Origin: Pseudomonas oligotrophica | GTDB taxonomy: Bacteria; Pseudomonadota; Gammaproteobacteria; Pseudomonadales; Pseudomonadaceae | Length of the DNA: 64,000 bases | Assembly (NCBI RefSeq): GCF_021726475.1 | Contig: NZ_JAKJRU010000002.1 | Span: 496,001 to 560,000, forward strand | Reading direction: 5' to 3' | Shown: positions 34,113-43,518 of the stretch, piece after piece | Numbering within the stretch: the first letter of the stretch is position 1 | How the letters are laid out: each line of letters begins with the position of its first letter | The notes under the pieces: generated by a model | What the model was told of the DNA's origin: nothing | The model's input: only the letters and a program-made list of their open reading frames with translations | The model's database searches: none | Made by a program: the position numbers and the translations under genes

Positions 34113-34223
34113 TAGGCTTTTCGGCAGGCATTTTTACCGTCGCCGCGCATTCGGCGCCGCCGGCGGTCAAACCGATGAATCGCGTCGCACGCGACGCTCC
34201 CCGGAGTTTTCATGGAGGCCCAG

Positions 34224-36137
<1,914 letters not shown>

Positions 36138-36151
36138 GGTCGGGCCCGCGG

Positions 36152-36610
36152 TCAGCCGGGCATCACGCCGAAACCGCGCGCCATCAGCACCGCCAGCAGC
36201 GGAATGGCCAGCAGTGCCAGCAGCTCCAGGCGGATGACCAGGCGCACCCAGCGCGCGCGCGCGGCGCTGACCTGCGGCGCGCGGCCCTCGGCCAGGGCGG
36301 CGCGCCAGCGCAGGAAGGTCAGCGTCGGGTAGATCGACAACAGCGCCACGGCGACGAACAGGCCGACCTTGGCGTGGAACAGGCTGTTGCGCAGGTAGTA
36401 GTCCAGGCCCTTGCCGTAGAGGATCGCCCGTGCCGCGCCGCTGGCCAGCACCAGCCCGGCGGCCAGGCCGAAGAGAATGTCGGTGCGGAACAGGCTGCGG
36501 GCGCGTTCGAAGGTCAGCGGCAGGCGAAACAGCTGGTGCTCGAGCAGCAGCAGGCCGAACAGCAGGAAGATCGCCAGGAAGTGCAGGTAGGCAGCGATGG
36601 CGTAGGCCAT
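36152..36610 (-). CDS. DUF2214 family membrane protein
   Basis: A 152-aa inner-membrane protein with four hydrophobic helices. AIAAYLHFLAIFLLFGLLLL then EHQLFRLPLTFERAR is the DUF2214 signature; HAKVGLFVAVALLSIYPTL follows. Histidines H10, H25 and H79 in or near helices might bind haem or metal, which is a guess. It starts 2 bp after the dinF stop on the same strand, so both are one transcript. Function unknown. Confidence 0.8.
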   Translation of the reverse strand: MAYAIAAYLHFLAIFLLFGLLLLEHQLFRLPLTFERARSLFRTDILFGLAAGLVLASGAARAILYGKGLDYYLRNSLFHAKVGLFVAVALLSIYPTLTFLRWRAALAEGRAPQVSAARARWVRLVIRLELLALLAIPLLAVLMARGFGVMPG

Positions 36611-36611
36611 G

Positions 36612-37991
36612 TCAGTGTCCCGTGAGCGTTTTGCCGAGGGCCGCGGTCGGTTCGGCGGGAAACCAGGCGGCCGATTGTTGCAGACGCAGCGCCTGGGCGC
36701 CGAGAAAGACCCCGCGCAACAGCATGAAGGCGAGAAACGCCAGCCACAGCCCGTGGTTGCCCAGCCCCTGCAGCAACCAGCCGAGCGGCAGCGCCGCGGC
36801 GACCGCCAGCAGCATGCTGTCGCGCATCTCCCGCGCGCGGGTGGCGCCGATGAACAGGCCGTCGAGCAGGTAGCTCCACACGGCCACCAGCGGCAGCGCC
36901 GCCAGGTAGGGCAGGAACGCCACCGCCAGGCTGCGCACTGCCTCGATATCGGTTTGCAGGGCGACGAACCAGTGGCCGCCGAGCAGGAAGAACAGGCCGA
37001 AACCGAGGCTGGCCAGCAGCGACCAGCCCGTCGCCACCACCATCACCCGCTCGAGCTGGCGCGCGTCGCGTTCGCCGATCGCATGCCCGCTCAGCGCCTC
37101 CACGGCATGGGCCAGGCCATCGAGCGCGTGCGCGGTGAGCAGCAGGCCGTTGAGCAGCAGCGCATTGGCCGCCACCGTCGCATCGCCGAGGCGGGTGCCT
37201 TGCACCGTCACCAGCAGGAACACCAGTTGCAGCGCCAGCGAGCGCAGGAAGATGTCACGGTTGACCGCCAGCAGCGGGCGCCAGTTCTGCCACAGGCGCA
37301 GCGCCTGCCGGTCGATGCGCCCCGGCCAGGCGGCCAACTGCCGGCGGGCCAGGTACAGGCCGAGCAGGGCACCGCTCCATTCGGCGATCACCGAGGCGCG
37401 CGCGGCGCCGGCCACGCCCCAGTCGAGGCCGAGCACGAACCACAGGTCGAGCGCGACGTTGAGCAGGTTGGTGGTCAGCAGGATCACCAGCGGCGCGCGG
37501 GCGTTCTGCGCGCCGATCAGCCAGCCGATCAGCACGTAGCTGGCCAGCGCTGCCGGCAGGCCCAGCAGGCGGGTATGGAAATAGTCGCGGGTCAGCCCGT
37601 CGAGGGCGGCCGACGGCTGCATCAACTGCAGCGCCAGGCCCTTGAAGGGAATGGCCACGAGCGCCAGCAGCAGCCCGGCGAGCAACGCCAGCAGCAGGCC
37701 CTGCAGCAGCACCTGGCGCAGCGCGCCGCCATCGCGGCGGCCGCTGGCCTGGGCGGCGAAGCCGGTGGTGCCCATGCGCAGGAAGCCCATCACCCAGACC
37801 AGCAGCGTGTACAGGCTGCTGCCGACCGCGACGGCGCCCAGCTGGTGGGCGTGGGGCAGGTGGCCGATCACTGCGCTGTCGACCAGCGCCACCAGCGGCA
37901 CGGAGAGGTTGGAAAGGATCATCGGCGCGGCCAGCGCCCACACCCGGCGATGGGTCGGCGCGTGCTGCCAGGCGGCGGTGAGGCGGGTCAT
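36612..37991 (-). CDS. dinF: MATE-family efflux transporter, DinF-like
   Basis: A 459-aa membrane protein with 12 predicted helices and no signal peptide. It starts RVWALAAPMILSNLSVPLVA followed by LVDSAVIGHL, the DinF-type MATE signature. MATE transporters export cationic drugs or other organic compounds in exchange for Na+ or H+; the substrate here is unknown. E. coli dinF is part of the lexA unit, but no LexA box or lexA gene is beside this one. It is upstream of the DUF2214 gene on the same strand. Confidence 0.88.
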   Translation of the reverse strand: MTRLTAAWQHAPTHRRVWALAAPMILSNLSVPLVALVDSAVIGHLPHAHQLGAVAVGSSLYTLLVWVMGFLRMGTTGFAAQASGRRDGGALRQVLLQGLLLALLAGLLLALVAIPFKGLALQLMQPSAALDGLTRDYFHTRLLGLPAALASYVLIGWLIGAQNARAPLVILLTTNLLNVALDLWFVLGLDWGVAGAARASVIAEWSGALLGLYLARRQLAAWPGRIDRQALRLWQNWRPLLAVNRDIFLRSLALQLVFLLVTVQGTRLGDATVAANALLLNGLLLTAHALDGLAHAVEALSGHAIGERDARQLERVMVVATGWSLLASLGFGLFFLLGGHWFVALQTDIEAVRSLAVAFLPYLAALPLVAVWSYLLDGLFIGATRAREMRDSMLLAVAAALPLGWLLQGLGNHGLWLAFLAFMLLRGVFLGAQALRLQQSAAWFPAEPTAALGKTLTGH

Positions 37992-38052
37992 CGACGGCTC
38001 CAGTGTGACCGGCTGCGCGAGGGCCGGGCCTGCGGCGATTCTGCCCGGGCGA

Positions 38053-38346
38053 TCAGTGGATCAGCCAGCTCAGCAGCCAGAGGCCGAGGAACAGCCAGAC
38101 CAGGCCGGCGATGATCGAGCGGCGCATGAAGGCGCGCACCGCCGCACCCAGCAGCAACAGCCCGATCACCAGCGCGACCAGGCTGAGCAGCGAGCGGTCC
38201 ATGCCCAGGGTGCGCGACAGCCCCTGGAGAAAATCCTGCCCGGCATTGGCGAAGAAGGCGAAGAAGCCGCTCAGCGCCTCGACGACGAAGCGGATCAGCG
38301 TGCCGATCGCCTGTCCCAGCCACTCGAATACGCCCTCTGCCTGCAT
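38053..38346 (-). CDS. Small membrane protein of unknown function
   Basis: A 97-aa protein, MQAEGVFEWLGQAIGTLI at the start, with two or three hydrophobic stretches; the clearest are around residues 54-72 and at the C-terminal 81-96 (LVWLFLGLWLLSWL). In between are basic residues (RAFMRRSI), the expected inside loop. GGAGAACGAA is the ribosome-binding site. No homologue is named from memory. It is divergent from the SdiA-regulated-type gene and precedes dinF by 61 bp on the same strand. Confidence 0.6.
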   Translation of the reverse strand: MQAEGVFEWLGQAIGTLIRFVVEALSGFFAFFANAGQDFLQGLSRTLGMDRSLLSLVALVIGLLLLGAAVRAFMRRSIIAGLVWLFLGLWLLSWLIH

Positions 38347-38569
38347 TTCGTTCTCCGTCAGTGTGGGGATGGCCTTGCCAGCGCAACGCCTTGCCCTTTG
38401 GCTGCGGCGCCGCGGTCGAGTTCCGCTTCGTCGCGGCGGCGGAACCGGGGCGCAGTATGGCGGTCGGTAGTCGCCCTGGCCAGGCGTGTCGCTCATCGAG
38501 GCGTTGTGCCGCGTCATCCCGCTGCAACGACCGGCCGGCATGCTGCAGCGACCTAACGGAGAACGAACG

Positions 38570-39490
38570 ATGAAAGTGATGGCGCGCCTGCGCGAGGTTT
38601 CCCGAACGCAGCTGTGGCTGGCTGCCCTGCTGCTCTGCCTGTTGTATGCCGGCAGCCAGGTCCACCTGGACGAGCGCCTGCTGTATTCGCTGAGCACCGC
38701 CTATCACGAGTCCAGTCGCGAGCAGCGCAGCCTGTGGTTGCCCGAGTACCGCGTGCGCATCGATGCCAAGCCGGTGGCCACGGTGCCCGGCAATCTCTCG
38801 GGGCTGACCTGGGACGAGCGCCGCGGGCAGCTCTGGGCGGTGGTCAACTCGCCGGCCGAGCTGCTGGCGCTGGATCGCCAGGGGCGCTTCCTCGCGCGCT
38901 ACCCGCTGCAGGGCTTCGAGGATGTCGAGGCGGTCACCTACCTGGGCGATGACCTGCTGCTGGTCGCCGAGGAGCGCCGCCAGGCGCTGGTGGTGATCCC
39001 GGTGCCGACTCGGGACGGGCCGCTGCAACGCGCCGGGCAGCGCTCGCTGACCCTGGGCCTGCACGGCGACGACAACAGCGGCTTCGAGGGCGTGGCCTAC
39101 GATCGGGCCGGCGACCGGCTGTTCGTGGTCAAGGAGCATTCGCCGCGCAAGCTCTACGAAATCCGCGGCCTGCGGGCCTCGCTCGACGGCGACATGCGGC
39201 TCGAGGTCATCGACCGCGAGGCCTGGATCGAGGACAAGGACATGGCCAGCGACCTGTCCTCGGTGCACTACGACGCGCATACCGGCCACCTGGTCTTGCT
39301 CAGCGACGAGGCGAGGATGGTGCTCGAGCTCGATGGCACGGGCGAGATGGTCAGCTTTCGCTCGCTGTGGAGCGGCTTCGCCGGCCTGCGAGACAGCGTG
39401 CCGCAGGGCGAGGGTCTGACCCTCGATGACCACGGCGACCTCTACCTGGTCAGCGAGCCGAACCTGTTCTACGCCTTCGAGCGACGCTGA
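38570..39490 (+). CDS. SdiA-regulated domain protein (YjiK-like)
   Basis: A 306-aa protein. An N-terminal hydrophobic anchor (residues 13-28, LWLAALLLCLLYAGSQ) is followed by a periplasmic beta-propeller: LPEYRVRIDAKPVATVPGNL, SGLTWDERRGQLWAVVNSPA, GFEDVEAVTYLGDD, GFEGVAYDRAGDRLFVVKEH and LSSVHYDAHTGHLVLLSDEA are repeated blade-like units of the SdiA-regulated family. The name comes from an E. coli gene responding to SdiA; function is unknown. ATG 38570 has ACGGAGAACGAACG upstream. Confidence 0.8.
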   Translation: MKVMARLREVSRTQLWLAALLLCLLYAGSQVHLDERLLYSLSTAYHESSREQRSLWLPEYRVRIDAKPVATVPGNLSGLTWDERRGQLWAVVNSPAELLALDRQGRFLARYPLQGFEDVEAVTYLGDDLLLVAEERRQALVVIPVPTRDGPLQRAGQRSLTLGLHGDDNSGFEGVAYDRAGDRLFVVKEHSPRKLYEIRGLRASLDGDMRLEVIDREAWIEDKDMASDLSSVHYDAHTGHLVLLSDEARMVLELDGTGEMVSFRSLWSGFAGLRDSVPQGEGLTLDDHGDLYLVSEPNLFYAFERR

Positions 39491-39497
39491 GGCGCGC

Positions 39498-39947
39498 TCA
39501 GCCGCGCTGGATCAGCCAGACGCCGCCGACGATCAGCACCAGGCCGAGCAGCTTGCCGGTGCTGACCGGGGCCTCGCGGTAGCCAGCCCAACCGAAGTGG
39601 TCGAGCAGCAGGGCCATGGCCAACTGGCCGGCCAGCACCAGGGCCATGAACAGCAGCGCGCCGGTGCGCGGCGCGGCGAAGGCGGCGGTGGCGATGAAGA
39701 AGGCGCCCAGCAGGCCGCCGCACAGGTGCCACCAGCTCAGGTTGCGCAGCGCCTCGCCGCTCGGCAGGTCGCGCTGGGCCAGGACGATGCACAGCAGGGC
39801 CAGGGTGCCCACGGCGAAGGAGATCAGCGCCGCGCTCATCACGCTGCTGATCTGCCGGGCCATCTGGCCGTTGATGCCGGCCTGCAGCGGCAGGAAGGCG
39901 CCGGCGACGAAGGGTAGCGTGAGCAGCCACCAGGCCACGCTGGGCAT
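39498..39947 (-). CDS. DMT-family transporter (YdcZ/DUF606)
   Basis: A 149-aa membrane protein with five hydrophobic segments. WLLTLPFVAGAFLPLQAGIN then GQMARQISSVMSAALISFAVG is the DUF606 signature; GGLLGAFFIATAAFAAPRTG marks the middle. It is one half the size of a full EamA transporter; such proteins pair or dimerise. Substrate unknown. It converges on the SdiA-regulated-type gene, 8 bp apart. Ribosome-binding site CTGGAGAAACGC. Confidence 0.85.
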   Translation of the reverse strand: MPSVAWWLLTLPFVAGAFLPLQAGINGQMARQISSVMSAALISFAVGTLALLCIVLAQRDLPSGEALRNLSWWHLCGGLLGAFFIATAAFAAPRTGALLFMALVLAGQLAMALLLDHFGWAGYREAPVSTGKLLGLVLIVGGVWLIQRG

Positions 39948-40024
39948 GCGTTTCTCCAGGGAGTCGTGAAGGGGCGCGGATTATCCCCGGCGGCGCCGGC
40001 AGGCGCCACCTCGGGCCGGGATGG

Positions 40025-40582
40025 TCAGTGCGGCGGATACTGCGCGAGCACCCGCGCCACGGCCTGGCGGATGCGCTGGGCGCGTGCGGCCGGGTCGCCC
40101 TCGCGGCGCAGGATGTCCTCGGTGCTGCCGCGCCACACCAGCTTGCCGTCGCGCCCGTCGAACAGGTCGATCTGCAGCGTGGCGACCTGGTAGTCCAGGG
40201 TGCGGCTGTCGGCATAGGCCGGCCCGCCCCAGAAGCCCGGCCAGTAGCCCATCCAGGCACCGCCGGAGTAGGTGGTCACGGTCTGGCTGCGCTGGTCGAC
40301 GATGTACCAGGCCTGCACCTGCAATTGGGCGGCGGCGGGCTCGCGTGCCGGGCGCAGGCCGCGCTGCTCGAGCTGCTCGGCGATCGCTTCGCGCACGCGC
40401 TGCTCGGTGAGGTCGCTCTTCAGCCGCGGGTCGTCCGGGCGATACTGCAGGGCCGGTTCGCGCCAGGCCCAGTCACGATAGGCGGCGAAGTCGCGGCTGG
40501 CATCGAAGTCGCGTTGCAGCGGCGGGGCCTGGCAAGCGGCCAGGGCCAGCAGCAGCGCAACCAGCAGGGAACGGCGGAACAT
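40025..40582 (-). CDS. DUF4136 lipoprotein (copy 1)
   Basis: A 185-aa lipoprotein. The signal MFRRSLLVALLLALAAC ends in the lipobox LAAC (Cys17), so it is lipid-anchored after LspA cleavage; the next residues (QAP) do not hold it in the inner membrane, so the outer membrane is likely. The DUF4136 domain runs from DFDASRDFAAYRDWAWRE to RIRQAVARVLAQYPP. The middle is aromatic and Gly-rich (GGAWMGYWPGFWGG). Copy 2 lies 25 bp upstream and shares the same plan. Function unknown. Confidence 0.85.
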   Translation of the reverse strand: MFRRSLLVALLLALAACQAPPLQRDFDASRDFAAYRDWAWREPALQYRPDDPRLKSDLTEQRVREAIAEQLEQRGLRPAREPAAAQLQVQAWYIVDQRSQTVTTYSGGAWMGYWPGFWGGPAYADSRTLDYQVATLQIDLFDGRDGKLVWRGSTEDILRREGDPAARAQRIRQAVARVLAQYPPH

Positions 40583-40606
40583 GGTCGACCTCCGATCGGG
40601 TTGGGT

Positions 40607-41224
40607 TCAGCGCGGCGGGTAATCCTGCAGCGCGCGGCGGATGGCTTGGCGAAGGGCTTCGCCATGGGCGTGGCGATCGTCGCCCTGGCGCGCCTCGGCG
40701 TGGTTGCGCCAGAGGCTCTGCTCGCGCGCCGGGTCGAACAGCTCGATGCGCACCACCAGTACCTCTTCCTCGTAGCTGCGCACCAGCGGCGCCGCGCCCC
40801 AGGCGCCATAGGCATGGTCATAGGGGCCGCGGCCGTAGTAGCCACCATAGTCATCGTAGACCTGGCGGATGCGCCGTTCGCTGCGCACATCCAGGCTGAC
40901 CTCCAGATCCGCGGCCTGCCCCGCGCGGGCCGGACGCAGGCCGCGCTGGTCGAGTTCGCCGGCCAGCAGCGCCTGGACCTCCTCGGGGCCGAGCGCGCCG
41001 CTGCCGGGCGGCACGTTGCGCCAGCGCCAGCTGCGAAACCGGGAGAAATCCAGCGGGGCGGCGGGGTAGGCGCTGCGGTCGGGGTCTTGCGCGGCGGCTG
41101 CCGGCGCCGGCGGCAGCGGCATGGACTCGGCGCGGTAGGGGTTGCGTGGCGCGCACGCAGCCAGCAGCAGGCACAGCACCAGGCTGCAGGCCCCGGCCAG
41201 GCGGGCGATCGACCCTTGCGCCAT
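40607..41224 (-). CDS. DUF4136 lipoprotein (copy 2)
   Basis: A 205-aa lipoprotein with signal ACSLVLCLLLAAC and lipobox LAAC (Cys near 24). The DUF4136 domain begins PLDFSRFRSWRWRNVPPG and ends RQAIRRALQDYPPR; the aromatic/Gly stretch YDDYGGYYGRGPYDHAYGAW is in the same place as in copy 1. Both copies contain an L-DQRGLRPAR/L-EQRGLRPAR segment, so they arose by tandem duplication, long ago judging by the divergence. Transcribed before copy 1 in the same operon, after cmoM. Confidence 0.85.
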   Translation of the reverse strand: MAQGSIARLAGACSLVLCLLLAACAPRNPYRAESMPLPPAPAAAAQDPDRSAYPAAPLDFSRFRSWRWRNVPPGSGALGPEEVQALLAGELDQRGLRPARAGQAADLEVSLDVRSERRIRQVYDDYGGYYGRGPYDHAYGAWGAAPLVRSYEEEVLVVRIELFDPAREQSLWRNHAEARQGDDRHAHGEALRQAIRRALQDYPPR

Positions 41225-41240
41225 GAGAACCTCCTCGCCG

Positions 41241-41990
41241 TCAGCGCGGCCGGCAGAGCCAGTGCAGGTAGCGACCCAGGCCCTGGAAGGTCGGGTGGCG
41301 GCGGTACGCCAGTTCCATTTCCAGCAGCTCGGAAGGCTCGGTGCGGGCCTGGAAATCGCTCGGCATGTAGTCGTGGAAGACGCGCACGCCGCTTGTCCGT
41401 TCGACCGTGAAATACCCGGCCAGTTGTGTCGCCAGCGCGCGCGGGTCCAGCGGCTGCTGCGGCGTCAGGCTCTGCCGCTCGCCGGCGTACGACTGGCTGC
41501 GCAGCTTCTTGAAGTGGCCCTTGAGCAGGTTGCGGTAGATCAGCGCATCGCGGTTGTAGAAGGCCAGCGACAGCCAGCCATTCTCGGCCAGCTGGCCGCG
41601 CAGCACCGGCAGGATCGCCGCCGGATCGGCCAGCCATTCCAGCACTGCGTGGCAGATGACCAGATCATAGGTCTGCCCAGGGGTGGTCGCCAGTTGCTGC
41701 CAGCTGGCCTGGACGAAGCGCGCTTCGAGCCCGGCGGCGGCGAAGCGCTCGCGGGCGCCGTCGAGCATCGGGGCGGCGGGTTCGGCGAGCGTGACCTCGT
41801 GGCCCTGCTGCGCCAGCCAGAGGCTCATGTGACCAAGGCCGGCGCCGACATCGAGCACCCGCAGCGGGCGCTCGGGGAGGATTTCGGCGAGGTCGGCCTG
41901 CAGCACGGCGAGGCGGATCGCGCCCTTGGCGCCGCCATAGATCTTCTCGGCGAAGCGCGTGGCCAGCTCGTCGAAGTGGCGGTCGCTCAT
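41241..41990 (-). CDS. cmoM: tRNA 5-carboxymethoxyuridine methyltransferase CmoM
   Basis: CmoM (SmtA) methylates cmo5U to mcmo5U at the wobble position of certain tRNAs, using SAM. The 249-aa product starts MSDRHFDELATRFAEKIYGG and has the SAM-binding motif VLDVGAGLGHMSLWLAQQG; LVICHAVLEWLADP, LSLAFYN and GVRVFHDYM match E. coli CmoM. ATG 41990 overlaps the stop of the upstream MazG-like gene by 4 bp. cmoA and cmoB, needed for the precursor, are not in this window. Confidence 0.9.
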   Translation of the reverse strand: MSDRHFDELATRFAEKIYGGAKGAIRLAVLQADLAEILPERPLRVLDVGAGLGHMSLWLAQQGHEVTLAEPAAPMLDGARERFAAAGLEARFVQASWQQLATTPGQTYDLVICHAVLEWLADPAAILPVLRGQLAENGWLSLAFYNRDALIYRNLLKGHFKKLRSQSYAGERQSLTPQQPLDPRALATQLAGYFTVERTSGVRVFHDYMPSDFQARTEPSELLEMELAYRRHPTFQGLGRYLHWLCRPR

Positions 41991-42292
41991 CGGGCGAAGC
42001 GCCGTTCGTTGTCGGCCAGCTTGGCGAGCAGCGCCTGCTCCATGTCGATGCCCAGCTCGCTGCACATCAGCAGCAGGTACATGAGGATGTCGCCGACCTC
42101 CTGGCCGGCGTGCTCGCGCTTGTCGGCCGATAGCTGGCGCGACTCGTCCTCGGTCTGCCACTGGAAGATTTCCACCAGCTCGGCCATTTCCACGCTGGCG
42201 GCCATGGCGAGGTTCTTCGGACTGTGGAAGCGCTGCCAGTCGTTCTGGTCGCGGATCGCATGCAGGCGTTGGGTGATCTGTTCGATGTTCAT
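41987..42292 (-). CDS. MazG-like nucleotide pyrophosphohydrolase
   Basis: A 101-aa all-helical protein: RDQNDWQRFHSPKNLAMAAS, then VEMAELVEIFQWQTEDESRQ, and EVGDILMYLLLMCSEL, with the E-x-x-E and E-x-x-D metal motifs of the MazG/dCTPase (RS21-C6) family. Such enzymes hydrolyse abnormal or excess dNTPs, often dCTP, to monophosphates. It is coupled to cmoM by a 4-bp overlap and follows fruR by 24 bp on the same strand. Substrate not known. Confidence 0.85.
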   Translation of the reverse strand: MNIEQITQRLHAIRDQNDWQRFHSPKNLAMAASVEMAELVEIFQWQTEDESRQLSADKREHAGQEVGDILMYLLLMCSELGIDMEQALLAKLADNERRFAR

Positions 42293-42316
42293 GGGAGGTG
42301 GCCGGTTGAAAGGCCG

Positions 42317-43339
42317 CTAGCTTCCGTCAGCGCGGGCGCGCGGGCAAGCCGCAGCTTGTCGCTGCCGCAGTCGGCGAGCGATGGCCTGCACGCCGGGGCG
42401 GTAGTCGCCGTCCTCGATGGCGCGGATCGCCAGCTCCAGCGCCTGCTCGGCGATCTGCGCGTGCTGCTGGGAAATCGCGTTGACTCCGATCGGCAGGAAA
42501 TCCAGCAGCTGCGCATCACCGAAGGTGCCCAGCCGCAGCTGTTCGGGCCACAGCAGGTCGCGCTCGCGCAGCGCGTCGAACACGCCTTCGAGCAGCACGT
42601 AGGCGGTAGTGACCAGCGCATCGGGCAACGCGCTGCGCTCGAGCAGGGCGAGCATCTGCTCGCGGCCGCAGGCGCGGCTGAACTGCTCGGCACGCAGGAT
42701 GCTGACCGGCCCGCGGTGCTGCGCCAGTGCCTGCCGGAAACCTTCCTCGCGCTGCTGGCTGATGGGCAGGCCCGGGCGTGCGCTGATCAGGGCGACATGC
42801 GCCTCGGGCGGCACGTCCAGCGAGCGGGTCAGTTGCGCGCCGGCCTCGCGGTCATCGCTGACCACCGAGCAGAACTGCTCGGCATCCAGCGCGCGGTCCA
42901 GCGCGATCACCGGCGTGCCGCCGGCCAGCAGCCGGCGATACACGACGTCGTCGGCCGGCAGGCAGCTGGCGACCAGCAGGGCATCGCAGCGCCGCGAGCG
43001 CAGCACCCCGATGACCTGGCGCTCGGTATCCGGCTCGTCGTCGGAACTGGCGATCAGCAGCTGGTAGCCGCGCCGGCGGGCACCCTGCTCGAGCAGCTTG
43101 GCCAGCCGCGCGTAGCTGGGGTTCTCCAGGTCCGGGACGATCAGCCCGAGGGTGCGCGACTGGCCGCGGCGCAGCCCGGCGGCCTGCTGGTCGAGCTGGA
43201 AACCCTGCTGTTCGGCCACCGCCAGCACGCGCTCCACGGTTGCCGGGCTGATGCGCCGCTGCGCGGCCTTGCCGTTGAGCACGTAGCTGGCGGTGGTTAC
43301 CGAGACGTTGGCCAGGCGGGCGATGTCGGTCAGTTTCAA
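42317..43339 (-). CDS. fruR: Fructose regulator FruR/Cra, LacI family (TTG start)
   Basis: A 340-aa LacI-type repressor. After the TTG start, KLTDIARLANVSVTTASYVL is the FruR/Cra helix-turn-helix, followed by NGKAAQRRISPATVERVLAV and a periplasmic-binding-protein-like sugar domain (LGLIVPDLENPSYARLAKLL). Family members begin MKLTDIARLAGVS, so the TTG at 43339 is very probably the initiator; upstream ATGs give atypical residues. The ligand in Pseudomonas is fructose-1-phosphate, which releases FruR from DNA. Divergent from fruBKA with the operator between; the gene may regulate itself. Confidence 0.9.
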   Translation of the reverse strand: MKLTDIARLANVSVTTASYVLNGKAAQRRISPATVERVLAVAEQQGFQLDQQAAGLRRGQSRTLGLIVPDLENPSYARLAKLLEQGARRRGYQLLIASSDDEPDTERQVIGVLRSRRCDALLVASCLPADDVVYRRLLAGGTPVIALDRALDAEQFCSVVSDDREAGAQLTRSLDVPPEAHVALISARPGLPISQQREEGFRQALAQHRGPVSILRAEQFSRACGREQMLALLERSALPDALVTTAYVLLEGVFDALRERDLLWPEQLRLGTFGDAQLLDFLPIGVNAISQQHAQIAEQALELAIRAIEDGDYRPGVQAIARRLRQRQAAACPRARADGS

Positions 43340-43415
43340 GCGCAGGTTCCAGGACGGATGGCGGGAAAGAGGGCTTCTAGAGTTACCCAATATTGCGTAA
43401 TGTGCCAGCCTTAGG

Positions 43416-43427
43416 TGAAACGTTTCA
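43416..43427. promoter_or_regulatory. FruR operator
   Basis: TGAAACGTTTCA is a perfect 12-bp palindrome matching the Cra/FruR site of Pseudomonas. It lies 77 bp from the fruR start and 92 bp from the fruB start, so one operator can control both. Confidence 0.88.
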
Positions 43428-43518
43428 GCAGTCACTCGGTCATAAGCGCCACCCCGCGGCGGCATGCCGCCGGCCCGGTGGAATAACAACAATCGCGAGC
43501 CCGCAAGGAGGCTTCCCC

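Noticed and set aside
34212..34223. Earlier ATG for speA at 34212
   Set aside because: The ATG at 34224 has GGAGG at the best distance and gives about the length of the P. aeruginosa protein; the earlier ATG remains possible.
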